From contig CAJWYZ010000080.1 in the NCBI GenBank assembly GCA_913049525.1, positions 1 to 6,700 of the forward strand: 6,700 nt of DNA. The letters are read 5' to 3'. This document shows positions 1 to 6,700 of the stretch, one piece after another. How positions within the stretch are numbered: position 1 is the first letter of the stretch; each line of letters starts with the position of its first letter. A program made the translations under genes and the position numbers. The notes beneath the pieces were generated by a model. The model was given only the letters and a program-made list of their open reading frames with translations. It was not told the origin of the DNA and searched no databases. Source of the stretch: an uncultured Fidelibacterota bacterium. GTDB taxonomy: Bacteria; Fidelibacterota; Marinisomatia; SCGC-AAA003-L08; D37C17.

Positions 1-1826
1 CCCCTTGTTGATTGTCCAAACGTATCTTCATCTGTACCATATCGCAATAATGGATCGTTAGAGCGAGATGCAATGGATTCTAAGAAATGTGCTTCAGATT
101 TCCCTGATCTATCCGGTTGTTTATAGGCATACTCGATTGCCCAATAATCATAGGTCCCAGGTTTGGTTTGAAAAAAAGTTTCACCATCAAATACATTGAT
201 AGGTTGATAATCCATTACAGACCCACTAATACCATATTTTTTTGTAAAGGCAGGATCACTCAATTGTTCAATAGAGTAAATAGAACTGGCTTTAAAATTA
301 TGTCGTAATCCCAAGGTATGCCCCACTTCATGTAAAATCAAATCTACAATCCCATTGTGGATGTACTTTTGCAATTCTTCATCCGTCCCTTTAATTATTC
401 CAGAAGTGGTCATAACATCCCATGCCGATGCCATTTCATCTTGGAGGTGATCTCCATACTGGCACATTTTAGATGAAAATTCTTCAGCGGGTTCTTCGGA
501 ATCAAAATCCATGCTCACTTGCCCGAGCATTGGAGTGACAAATTCCGTCTGTTCTCGGTAAAAGGCACGGACAAAATCGGCACTTATCCTAATATCTGCA
601 TCGTAAAGTTCTCCAGTATACGGGTTTGCTCGAGAGGGTCCAACCGCGTAGCCAGACCCAGGTTGAAACATCCAACGAATAGTTGAATATCTAACATCGG
701 CAGGATCCCAATCAGCCTCATCAGGCATTTGCTTTACCACTATGGCATTCTTAAAACCAGCTGCCTCAAAGGCCTCATTCCAGCCTAATATCCCCTCACG
801 AACAGCATCACGAAATTCATAGGGAATTGAATTTTCAAGCCAATAAACTATAGGTTGTTTTGGTTCAGAAATTTTTGCCTGGGGATTCTTCTTTTCCAAA
901 TTCCAGCGATTGACATAACGGATATAGGGTGAAATTTTACGAACATCTGTATAATCTTGATAAATGGTTACAAAGTGACCCACACGGTCATCAGCCAAAC
1001 GGGGCTGATAATCCGTTTCAGGGATTGCCGAAAGGCTTACATGATAATTCACCAATACGCTGGTAGAGCTGGGAAGTGTATAAATATACTTTCCCTTTTT
1101 ACCCTTAAAATGCAGGGCAATTTCAATTTCTGTATTGAACGGAAAAGATTTTAAATCTTTAAAATAGCTGTCTTTTTTATCAAAACTATAAATTCCCTGA
1201 CTTTTACGTGTAACTTCTTCAATATCATAAATAAATAATTTTCCAATATCAACCAATATTGAACTATCCTTTGGGTGAGGGTCACTTTCAATTATAGTAG
1301 AGGAAAGAATAGAGTGAGAGGTATGTCTATCTACAGATCGGCTAAAAGGGGAGTCTTTGTCTGCCCGAAATTTTACATTTACATTTACAAATTGTACTCG
1401 GTTTCCAATCTGTTTAAACATAAATGGATATTCATTTAGCATGGAGCTTCCATCTAAATAATAACCGTCACCTGATTGACGGGTGAGACCCGCCAGGTAA
1501 ACTTTCTCTAATTGATCTGGAAGTATAGAGAGGTAAGCTTTATTTTTTTCTTCACTCCAATAAATAGTGAACAGGCCTTCACTTTTTTTGAAGTCCTTAA
1601 TTACATTCTTAAATGGCTTTTTACCATCTTTCTTCGTGCCTTTGGAAGATTTTTTTGATTGAACTTTTGTGGTGTCATCTAATAGAAAATCGATATTTAA
1701 ATCTTGATAAGCGTCGGAAATCGAATAAGCAAAAGAGAGAAAAACTGTTAGGAAAAAATTTCTAATAATAAAATATATTCTGCGTTTAAAGGTGGATTGC
1801 ACTGCAAAAAAAATACGACCATTCAT
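1..1826 (-). CDS. Secreted zinc-dependent metalloprotease, DUF5117/DUF4953-like (partial, C-terminus beyond the left edge)
   Basis: About 608 codons are open from the ATG at 1826 to the window edge with no stop, so the C-terminus is missing. Seen directly: a basic n-region (FKRR, residues 13-16) followed by a hydrophobic stretch (about 17-36) that looks like a Sec signal peptide, with possible cleavage near Ala39. A Lys-rich segment follows (about 54-81), then a long beta-rich region containing FVNVNVKFRAD. The catalytic module holds the metzincin-type zinc motif HEVGHTLGLRH, with His499, Glu500, His503 and His509, and a Met-turn SVMDY with Met538. The sequence YDYWAIEYAYK after the Met-turn is also typical of the DUF5117/DUF4953 zinc metalloproteases. 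These are exported enzymes, usually about 800-900 residues long, whose substrates are largely unknown. The ATG is the first in-frame start after a TGA eight codons upstream. No convincing Shine-Dalgarno precedes it. The gene lies 47 bases behind the pseudo-dehydrogenase without a visible terminator, so it may be read from the same transcript or from its own weak promoter. Confidence 0.9.
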   Translation of the reverse strand, partial: MNGRIFFAVQSTFKRRIYFIIRNFFLTVFLSFAYSISDAYQDLNIDFLLDDTTKVQSKKSSKGTKKDGKKPFKNVIKDFKKSEGLFTIYWSEEKNKAYLSILPDQLEKVYLAGLTRQSGDGYYLDGSSMLNEYPFMFKQIGNRVQFVNVNVKFRADKDSPFSRSVDRHTSHSILSSTIIESDPHPKDSSILVDIGKLFIYDIEEVTRKSQGIYSFDKKDSYFKDLKSFPFNTEIEIALHFKGKKGKYIYTLPSSTSVLVNYHVSLSAIPETDYQPRLADDRVGHFVTIYQDYTDVRKISPYIRYVNRWNLEKKNPQAKISEPKQPIVYWLENSIPYEFRDAVREGILGWNEAFEAAGFKNAIVVKQMPDEADWDPADVRYSTIRWMFQPGSGYAVGPSRANPYTGELYDADIRISADFVRAFYREQTEFVTPMLGQVSMDFDSEEPAEEFSSKMCQYGDHLQDEMASAWDVMTTSGIIKGTDEELQKYIHNGIVDLILHEVGHTLGLRHNFKASSIYSIEQLSDPAFTKKYGISGSVMDYQPINVFDGETFFQTKPGTYDYWAIEYAYKQPDRSGKSEAHFLESIASRSNDPLLRYGTDEDTFGQSTR

Positions 1827-1839
1827 TGAAAGGAATGAA
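1822..1839 (-). repeat. Short inverted repeat across the metalloprotease start codon
   Basis: On the minus strand, TTCATT and AATGAA form a 6-base inverted repeat with a 6-base loop (CCTTTC), and the right arm contains the ATG start of the metalloprotease. In mRNA this could weakly pair the start codon. The stem is short and A/U-rich, so chance is a fair explanation. Confidence 0.25.
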
Positions 1840-1873
1840 CAGATTTTTCAATAGCATTTATTTGAATTAATCA

Positions 1874-2737
1874 TTAACTACCAATTGGGTGCCAGGTTGT
1901 TTTTATTTCAGAATGATCCATGATAAAATAAGGTGATTGACCTTTATTTATTAGCCAGTTTATTTTGTCATAATAGTGTATTCGTTTTACATTTTCAGAT
2001 GCATTTTCCTGAATTGATTTATTCAATTCTAAATTTTCACCACAATACACAATACCATTTACATCTTTATGTGAGGAAAAATGTTCCGCTAGTTCAGAAC
2101 TAAATCCGGTTAGGATATTAATCGCACCATTGGGAATATCGGATGCATGGAGAACTTCCGCGAAGGTAATGGCAGTAAGGGGGTTCTTTTCTGAAGCAAG
2201 ACATACAATTGTATTACCACCAACAAAAGCCGGAGCAATGAGAGATACCAATCCCAGCAATGGATTGTCATTTGGAGAAATAATTGCAATCACACCCTGA
2301 TATTCAGGAACAGAAAAATTATAATGTGCACTTGCAACAGGATTAACTGAGCTAAATAGAGCTTGGTATTTATCTGCCCATCCAGCATAATATACCAAAC
2401 GATCAATTGTAATTTCTACTTCTTGAGTTGCATTATTTTTTGTAATACCAAAATGGTTTAATTCTTGAATAAACTGTTTTTTTCTGCCTTCTAAAGTCTC
2501 AGCAATTCGGTAGAGAATTTGTCCACGGTTATATGCGGTTCTACTACTCCATCCACTCACTGCTTTTCTTGCAAACTTAACTGCTTCCCTAAAATCTTTT
2601 CGGCTTGCCTGACACAAATTTACAGTAGTCTTTCCTTGAGAATCTTTAAGAGGGAAATACCTGCCAGATTCTGTTCGGGAGAATTTCCCATTAATATACA
2701 GCTTATAAGTTTTTTGAATATCAATTCGAGAATTCAT
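1874..2737 (-). CDS. Aldehyde dehydrogenase-like pseudoenzyme lacking the catalytic domain (ALDH16 C-terminal-domain-like)
   Basis: This 287-residue protein aligns along most of its length with the N-terminal half of the neighbouring dehydrogenase: LYINGKFSRTESGRYF (13-28), YYAGWADK (116-123), the region around SPNDNPLLGLVSLIAPAF (154-171), GGNTIV (173-178) and GAINILTGF (204-212). It lacks what an active ALDH needs. There is no GQxCxA cysteine loop, no ELGG glutamate and no EEIFGP motif. The LKPAE lysine is replaced (CLASE), and FTGS has become YCGE. An Asn (156) remains near the position of the catalytic Asn. After about residue 240 the resemblance stops, and a short tail ends in KTTWHPIGS. 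Known ALDH16 proteins carry a second, Cys-less ALDH domain behind an active one, and this protein has the size and look of that second domain. It is therefore probably a complete partner protein and not a decayed gene, likely forming a complex with the active dehydrogenase. Its ATG overlaps the upstream stop as ATGA, and the gene ends with tandem stops TAA TGA. Confidence 0.85.
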   Translation of the reverse strand: MNSRIDIQKTYKLYINGKFSRTESGRYFPLKDSQGKTTVNLCQASRKDFREAVKFARKAVSGWSSRTAYNRGQILYRIAETLEGRKKQFIQELNHFGITKNNATQEVEITIDRLVYYAGWADKYQALFSSVNPVASAHYNFSVPEYQGVIAIISPNDNPLLGLVSLIAPAFVGGNTIVCLASEKNPLTAITFAEVLHASDIPNGAINILTGFSSELAEHFSSHKDVNGIVYCGENLELNKSIQENASENVKRIHYYDKINWLINKGQSPYFIMDHSEIKTTWHPIGS

Positions 2738-4188
2738 GATAACTCCACATAAGGGTAAAGGCCATGTATTCCCCCTTCTCTACCCATTCCACTTTCTTTA
2801 AATCCACCAAATGGTGAAGTTGGATCAAATTTATTAAATGTATTTGCCCACAAAATACCCGCTCGCATTTGTTTGGTTATTTTAAATATTTTTGCTCCCT
2901 TATCTGTCCAAACTCCTCCGGAAAGTCCATAAGGAGTATTATTTGCTTTTTCAATAACTTCATCTACTGTTCTAAATGTTTGTACTGCTAATACAGGCCC
3001 AAATATTTCTTCCTGAACAACTCTGCTAGATTGGGCAACATTTGAGATTAACGTGGGTTTAAACCAATAACCGGATTTTGGGGTAGTACATTTAGATTGA
3101 AATAATACTCCACCTTCATCTTTTCCAGATTGTGTAATCTCAATAATTTTTTTTAGTTGCATTTTAGAATTAATGGCACCAATATCAGTATTTTTGTCAA
3201 GGGGGTCACCAATTATAAGTGTATCCATTCGATCCTTTAATTTGGATATCACTTCTTCAGCCACACATTCCTGTACATATAAACGGCTACCGGCACAGCA
3301 GACATGTCCTTGATTAAAAAAGATTCCATTAATAATCCCTTCCACTGCCTGATTAATTGCAGCGTCATCAAAAATAATGTGAGCTGCTTTTCCACCAAGC
3401 TCTAAAGTATATTTTTTTTGAGTCCCTGCCAAAGATTTCTGAATTATTTTCCCCACATCTGTTGAACCGGTGAATGCAATTTTATTGATATCGGGGTGAT
3501 CAACAATTTTAATTCCCGTATCCCCTGCACCGGTAATAATATTTACTACCCCCGGAGGTAAATCGATATCTTGTAATAATTCGGCTAACTTCATGGCCGT
3601 TAAGGGAGTGGTTTCTGCAGGCTTTAGAACAACGGTGTTTCCACATGCCAAAGCAGGGGCTATTTTCCATGCAGCCATGAGAAGAGGAAAATTCCAAGGT
3701 ATAATTTGTCCAGCAACACCTAATCCGTTTGCTTTCCTCCCCGGGAATGCATATTCGAGCTTATCAGCCCAGCCAGCATAATAGAAAAAATGTGCTACTG
3801 CTAATGGAATGTCAATATCGCGACTCTCACGAATTGGCTTTCCCCCATCCATTGATTCAATCACAGCAAATTCACGACCTCTTTCCTGTAATACCCTTGC
3901 AATACGATAGATATATTTGCTTCGTTCTTTTGGAGGCATTTTTGACCAGACATTTTTATAAGCATTTCGTGCTGATTTTACTGCAAAATCAACATCTGCC
4001 TGGTTTGCCACAGCCACTTCTGAAAGTTTCTTTTCAGTTGCGGGATTGATAGTGGAAAAATATTTACCACTTTGGGGTTCTGAAAACTTTCCCTTAATAA
4101 AAAGAGGGTAGCGTTCTTTAATTTCAATGAGATTTGTAGATTCTGGAGCTGGTGAATAACCAGTAATGAAATCTGTTTGGTTTGTCAT
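2734..4188 (-). CDS. NAD(P)-dependent aldehyde dehydrogenase, catalytic (ALDH16 N-terminal-domain-like)
   Basis: A full-length ALDH of 484 residues that oxidises an aldehyde to a carboxylate in the cytosol. All active-site elements are visible: PWNFP with the oxyanion Asn166, LKPAE with the cofactor-binding Lys189, FTGS (239-242), ELGG with general base Glu263, the cysteine loop GHVCCAGSR with catalytic Cys297, and EEIFGPV with Glu394. FGGFKESGMGREGG (460-473) closes the C-terminal oligomerisation region. The loop reads GHVC where GQVC is usual, a small departure. The gene starts 2 bases after the deoC stop and overlaps the next gene by 4 bases, so the three form an operon. The product of DeoC is acetaldehyde, which makes acetaldehyde the obvious candidate substrate; this is inferred from context, because ALDH sequence alone does not fix substrate. 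The ALDH-like protein that follows suggests the pair is a split ALDH16. Confidence 0.95.
   Translation of the reverse strand: MTNQTDFITGYSPAPESTNLIEIKERYPLFIKGKFSEPQSGKYFSTINPATEKKLSEVAVANQADVDFAVKSARNAYKNVWSKMPPKERSKYIYRIARVLQERGREFAVIESMDGGKPIRESRDIDIPLAVAHFFYYAGWADKLEYAFPGRKANGLGVAGQIIPWNFPLLMAAWKIAPALACGNTVVLKPAETTPLTAMKLAELLQDIDLPPGVVNIITGAGDTGIKIVDHPDINKIAFTGSTDVGKIIQKSLAGTQKKYTLELGGKAAHIIFDDAAINQAVEGIINGIFFNQGHVCCAGSRLYVQECVAEEVISKLKDRMDTLIIGDPLDKNTDIGAINSKMQLKKIIEITQSGKDEGGVLFQSKCTTPKSGYWFKPTLISNVAQSSRVVQEEIFGPVLAVQTFRTVDEVIEKANNTPYGLSGGVWTDKGAKIFKITKQMRAGILWANTFNKFDPTSPFGGFKESGMGREGGIHGLYPYVELS
2743..2746 (-). promoter_or_regulatory. Ribosome binding site of the pseudo-dehydrogenase, inside the upstream gene
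   Basis: GGAG lies 5 bases before the ATG at 2737, within the last codons of the upstream dehydrogenase. Together with the 4-base ATGA stop/start overlap it supports this start and suggests translational coupling, with near-equal synthesis of the two proteins. Confidence 0.7.
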
Positions 4189-4190
4189 CG

Positions 4191-5105
4191 CTAATCCTTC
4201 GAAAAATAATCTGCGGATTGATAAGCACCGCTTTGTTGTTTGGTGATTTGCATTAATAAATCATTTGCTAAAGAGCTAGCTCCAAAACGAAATAAGGTAG
4301 GAGTGAGCCATTCATTGCCAAGTATTTCTTTCACCATTACCAAGTATCGAATTGCGGTTTTGGAATCACTGATTCCCCCGGCAGGTTTCATCCCAATTTT
4401 TTTGTTTGTTTTTTGGTAAAAGTCTTTAATGGCTTCCAACATAACTAAGGAAATGGGTTGAGTAGCACCACATTTTGTCTTGCCCGTTGACGTTTTAATA
4501 AAATCTGCACCTGCCTTCATGGCAATTTCGCTTGCACGACGGATATTATCCAAAGTACTTAGCTCAGAGGTTTCTAAAATAACTTTGAGATGTATATTTC
4601 CGCACACTTCTTTCGTTTGGGCAATTTCATCAAATACAAGTTGAAAATCTCCAGAAAGAAATTTTCCTCGAGAAATAACCATATCTACTTCATCGGCGCC
4701 CTCACAAATGGCATATCGAACCTCTTCTAGTCGAGTTTTAAAATTGGTCTGTCCACTGGGAAAACCTGTGGCCACAGAGGCTACATTAATAGAGGTTTCA
4801 TTCAATTCTTTTTTAGCTATTTTAACGAGTGAGGGATAAACACAAACGGCAGCAACATGAGGCAAATCAGAAATTCCATGATTCAGATGTTTTGCTTTAA
4901 TACATAACTGCTGAACTTTTCCTGGTGTGTCCATTCCTTCCAGAGTGGTAAGATCAATCATACTTAAGGCCAACTTTAAAGCTGCTATTTTCGATGTCTT
5001 TTTTATGCTTCTGGAATTCAATCGGGAAACCCGTTCATTAACCCCAACCTGATCGATTACCGGAGTTTGCCGAAAATTTGCAATATTAATTTGATTTGCT
5101 TTCAT
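4191..5105 (-). CDS. deoC: Deoxyribose-phosphate aldolase
   Basis: DeoC is a class I aldolase (TIM barrel, cytosolic) that reversibly cleaves 2-deoxy-D-ribose-5-phosphate to acetaldehyde and D-glyceraldehyde-3-phosphate, the last step of deoxynucleoside breakdown. Seen directly: FIKTSTGK with the Schiff-base Lys204, KPAGGI with the second active-site Lys240, ADEVDMVI with Asp141, AAVCVYPSLV (85-94) and VASVATGFPSGQT (108-120). At 304 residues it is longer than the roughly 260-residue E. coli form. The barrel is preceded by an N-terminal extension of about 45 residues, and KALSMIDLTTLEG-like and NEWLTPTLFRFGASSL-like stretches recall the long type represented by human DERA. The gene lies 33 bases after the phosphohexomutase and 2 bases before the aldehyde dehydrogenase. 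The Shine-Dalgarno is weak at best (AAGAAA, 7 bases from the ATG). Confidence 0.96.
   Translation of the reverse strand: MKANQINIANFRQTPVIDQVGVNERVSRLNSRSIKKTSKIAALKLALSMIDLTTLEGMDTPGKVQQLCIKAKHLNHGISDLPHVAAVCVYPSLVKIAKKELNETSINVASVATGFPSGQTNFKTRLEEVRYAICEGADEVDMVISRGKFLSGDFQLVFDEIAQTKEVCGNIHLKVILETSELSTLDNIRRASEIAMKAGADFIKTSTGKTKCGATQPISLVMLEAIKDFYQKTNKKIGMKPAGGISDSKTAIRYLVMVKEILGNEWLTPTLFRFGASSLANDLLMQITKQQSGAYQSADYFSKD
4195..4200 (-). promoter_or_regulatory. Ribosome binding site of the aldehyde dehydrogenase, inside the end of deoC
   Basis: GAAGGA stands 6 bases before the ATG at 4188 and overlaps the last codons of deoC (stop TAG at 4193-4191). It decides the start of the dehydrogenase and implies coupled translation with deoC. 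Confidence 0.7.
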
Positions 5106-5138
5106 TATCAGATTTCTTAACTGGGAATTTACAACTTA

Positions 5139-6473
5139 TTAGACCAATTGTTTTACTACTTCAACTAAATTAGCAGCAATTTTCTCTGTCTTGCCTTCCG
5201 CATAAATTCGAATGATGGGTTCCGTATTTGATTTTCGAATATGAACCCAGGAATTTTCCCAAATCAGTTTTAATCCATCGGTTTTATCAGATTTTGCATC
5301 AGTAAAATTCAACTCAATTTTATCCATTGCAGATTTAGGGTCTACAAATCCCAATTTGATTTTATCTTTAACCATTGCAAATTGGGGCATGGATTTAAAA
5401 ATTTCACTCACTTTTTGGGTATCCTGAGCCATGCGGTTTAAAAACATGGTAGCACCAACCAGTGAATCACGACCGTAATGGCTCTCGGGCAAAATAACTC
5501 CGCCATTACCTTCTCCGCCAAGTTCTGCGTTCACTTCCTTCATTTTGTTTACTACGTTTATTTCACCCACAGCTGACCGAATTACGGAACTTCCATATTT
5601 TTCTGCTACCCTATCAAGTGCCAATGTAGAAGATAGGTTGGTCACCAGTGGTTTTGTTGATCCGGTAGTATTGAAAAAACCATCTGCACAAATAGTAAGT
5701 GTATATTCTTCACTCAAAGGATGACCATTTTCATCCACCACAGCCAAACGATCACCATCGGGATCTGTTGCAAAGCCAGCATCTGCATTTTGTAATTGAA
5801 CTGCTTCTCCCAGATTTTTCAAATTATCGGCTAATGGTTCAGGTCCACGGGGAAATTCTCCATTTGGCTCGCAAAATAGACGATGGACTTTACAACCCAG
5901 AGCTTCTAGCATAGCAGGCAGGGCATGTGAACCAGCACCATTAACAGCATCCACAACAACGGAAAATGAACGTTTTTTAATTGCATTCACATCATTAATA
6001 GATAGATTTAAAGTATGCTCAATATGAGCGTTATAACCGTGCTCTCTTTGCATAGCAGATCCGTTTTGTAATAGATTGAAAGTTTGGCTATCTGCAATTT
6101 CAAATAAGCGATTATTTTTTTCGCCATTGAGAAAGCAACCATCTGAATCAATAAATTTCAGACCATTCCATTCGGTTGGATTATGACTGGCAGTAATAAC
6201 AATTCCGCCTGCCATTTTATTTTTTTCTACCAGAAATTGTGCTGTGGGAGTGGGAATTATTCCATAATTGAACGCTTTTCTGCCGCATTTTATGAGGGCA
6301 TCACATCCAGTATTAATAAAAGATGTACCATGAGAACGGCTATCACGAGCGAGGAGAATATTACCATTCCCTTGTAGTTCGGAAAATGCCTGAATATGTC
6401 GAATTAATACTGAATCAGTAAGACTGTCTCCAACAATACCCCTAATTCCAGAAATTCCTCTTATTAATTGCAT
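5139..6473 (-). CDS. glmM: Alpha-D-phosphohexomutase: phosphoglucosamine mutase / phosphomannomutase
   Basis: This 444-residue cytosolic enzyme moves a phosphate between C1 and C6 (or C5) of a sugar phosphate. The four family signatures are present: TASHNP with phosphoserine Ser96, DPDGDR with Mg-binding Asp237, Asp239 and Asp241, the sugar-recognition loop GGEGNGG (319-325, Glu321), and the phosphate-binding loop RKSNTEPIIRIYAE (413-426). The start MQLIRGISGIRGIVG is typical for the family. The GGEGNGG loop, unlike GEQSGH of proteobacterial GlmM, matches the Bacteroidetes- and archaeal-type GlmM group, so conversion of glucosamine-6-phosphate to glucosamine-1-phosphate for cell-wall precursors is the default reading. 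Substrate cannot be fixed from sequence: phosphomannomutase activity is possible. Its place directly before deoC also allows a phosphopentomutase role (deoxyribose-1-phosphate to deoxyribose-5-phosphate). The gene ends with tandem stops TAA TAA. No Shine-Dalgarno precedes the ATG, and only 41 bases separate the start from the rpsU terminator. Confidence 0.93.
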   Translation of the reverse strand: MQLIRGISGIRGIVGDSLTDSVLIRHIQAFSELQGNGNILLARDSRSHGTSFINTGCDALIKCGRKAFNYGIIPTPTAQFLVEKNKMAGGIVITASHNPTEWNGLKFIDSDGCFLNGEKNNRLFEIADSQTFNLLQNGSAMQREHGYNAHIEHTLNLSINDVNAIKKRSFSVVVDAVNGAGSHALPAMLEALGCKVHRLFCEPNGEFPRGPEPLADNLKNLGEAVQLQNADAGFATDPDGDRLAVVDENGHPLSEEYTLTICADGFFNTTGSTKPLVTNLSSTLALDRVAEKYGSSVIRSAVGEINVVNKMKEVNAELGGEGNGGVILPESHYGRDSLVGATMFLNRMAQDTQKVSEIFKSMPQFAMVKDKIKLGFVDPKSAMDKIELNFTDAKSDKTDGLKLIWENSWVHIRKSNTEPIIRIYAEGKTEKIAANLVEVVKQLV

Positions 6474-6514
6474 GGTCTAAATTAAAACAGAATGAAGGTG
6501 GATAAAAATGGAAC
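6474..6514 (-). promoter_or_regulatory. Candidate promoter of the mutase-deoC-dehydrogenase operon, possibly giving a leaderless mRNA
   Basis: The mutase starts 41 bases beyond the rpsU terminator, so the operon promoter should lie here unless readthrough serves it. On the minus strand TTTAAT (6486-6481) resembles a -10 box, and the overlapping TAATTTAG (6484-6477) resembles the Bacteroidetes -7 element TAnnTTTG with one mismatch. Either would place the transcription start at or next to the ATG at 6473, which has no Shine-Dalgarno. No good -35/-33 element is visible, so this is tentative. Confidence 0.3.
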
Positions 6515-6543
6515 AAAAAAAATCCAGATACTATCTGGATTTT
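6515..6543 (-). terminator. Rho-independent terminator of rpsU
   Basis: A perfect 12-base inverted repeat (AAAATCCAGATA and its complement) flanks a single central base; in RNA the innermost pairs would open into a loop of several bases. It is followed on the minus strand by a run of eight T. It begins 8 bases after the rpsU stop codon, the expected place and orientation. It separates rpsU from the mutase operon. Confidence 0.88.
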
Positions 6544-6551
6544 CTTTTGTA

Positions 6552-6700
6552 TTAAGTTTGTGCCTGAGAGAAAAGCGTAGGACGATATGGAACTCGTCTT
6601 CGTTTACTTCTCTTGGCAATTTTTCGTGCTTCACTGGGTTTGATGTAATAGGCACGTGCCCTTACATCTCTTAGAATTCCAGCTTTTTCCCATTTCTTTT
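6552..6700 (-). CDS. rpsU: 30S ribosomal protein S21, C-terminal part (N-terminus beyond the right edge)
   Basis: The last 48 residues are in the window and end at the TAA at 6554-6552. The stretch KWEKAGILRDVRARAYYIKP followed by SEARKIAKRSKRRR is the hallmark of S21, a small, very basic protein of the 30S subunit that sits near the 3' end of 16S rRNA and assists translation initiation. The family is usually about 60-70 residues, so roughly 15-25 N-terminal residues are missing. The tail after the Arg-rich stretch (VPYRPTLFSQAQT) is lineage-specific. The gene is followed at once by its own terminator, so it is probably not cotranscribed with the mutase operon. Confidence 0.92.
   Translation of the reverse strand, partial: KKWEKAGILRDVRARAYYIKPSEARKIAKRSKRRRVPYRPTLFSQAQT

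Noticed and set aside
1755..1800. Possible twin-arginine (Tat) signal in the metalloprotease (KRRIYF)
   Set aside because: The SRRxFLK consensus is poorly matched and the following segment is strongly hydrophobic, which fits a Sec signal better.
1827..1873. Possible terminator between the pseudo-dehydrogenase and the metalloprotease
   Set aside because: Only a 5-base TTCAA/TTGAA pairing is visible, with no GC-rich stem and no T-run after it.
1874..2737. Reading the short dehydrogenase as a pseudogene or frameshifted fragment
   Set aside because: The frame is clean, the start is coupled with a good RBS, it ends in tandem stops, and the remaining 47-base gap has no room for a lost catalytic domain; the length matches an ALDH16 second domain.
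3729..4049. Plus-strand open frame of 106 codons
   Set aside because: It lies wholly antisense to the well-supported aldehyde dehydrogenase, and its translation shows no recognisable domain; the other plus-strand frames are rejected for the same reason.
5282..5365. Apparent 42-base imperfect tandem repeat in the mutase gene (DKIKLGFVDPKSAM then DKIELNFTDAKSDK)
   Set aside because: Identity is only about 60 percent by eye, and this linker region of the family normally contains similar charged segments, so chance resemblance is more likely than duplication.

Overview
The window is an AT-rich, tightly packed bacterial segment in which every gene I can support lies on the minus strand, so genes are described from right to left. 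Gene order is: end of rpsU (30S ribosomal protein S21), its terminator, an alpha-D-phosphohexomutase (GlmM/phosphomannomutase type), deoC (deoxyribose-phosphate aldolase), a full-length aldehyde dehydrogenase, a short aldehyde-dehydrogenase-like protein with no catalytic domain, and a large secreted zinc metalloprotease that runs off the left edge. Apart from short gaps (2 to 78 bases) the window is entirely coding, and no stretch over 100 bases lacks a gene.

The low GC content, the GGEGNGG sugar-binding loop of the mutase (typical of Bacteroidetes-type and archaeal-type GlmM), and the DUF5117/DUF4953-like metalloprotease suggest the Bacteroidetes/FCB neighbourhood. A marine uncultured lineage such as Marinimicrobia is possible. 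This is inference from family resemblance; no rRNA or other decisive marker is present.

The centre reads as one catabolic unit. DeoC splits 2-deoxyribose-5-phosphate into acetaldehyde and glyceraldehyde-3-phosphate, and an aldehyde dehydrogenase beside it could oxidise the acetaldehyde to acetate. deoC and the first dehydrogenase are separated by 2 bases. The first and second dehydrogenase genes overlap by 4 bases (ATGA) with a GGAG ribosome binding site inside the upstream gene. Together the two dehydrogenase products look like the two halves of an ALDH16-type protein (active domain plus Cys-less pseudo-domain), encoded here as separate, translationally coupled proteins. The phosphohexomutase 33 bases upstream of deoC may be ordinary GlmM for cell-wall precursors, or may supply deoxyribose-5-phosphate from deoxyribose-1-phosphate.

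The metalloprotease follows 47 bases after the pseudo-dehydrogenase with no visible terminator between them. It carries a signal peptide, the HEVGHTLGLRH zinc motif and a Met-turn. Its function appears unrelated to sugar catabolism. I see no mobile elements, CRISPR arrays, tRNAs or defence genes. The most notable feature is the split ALDH16-like pair coupled to deoC.
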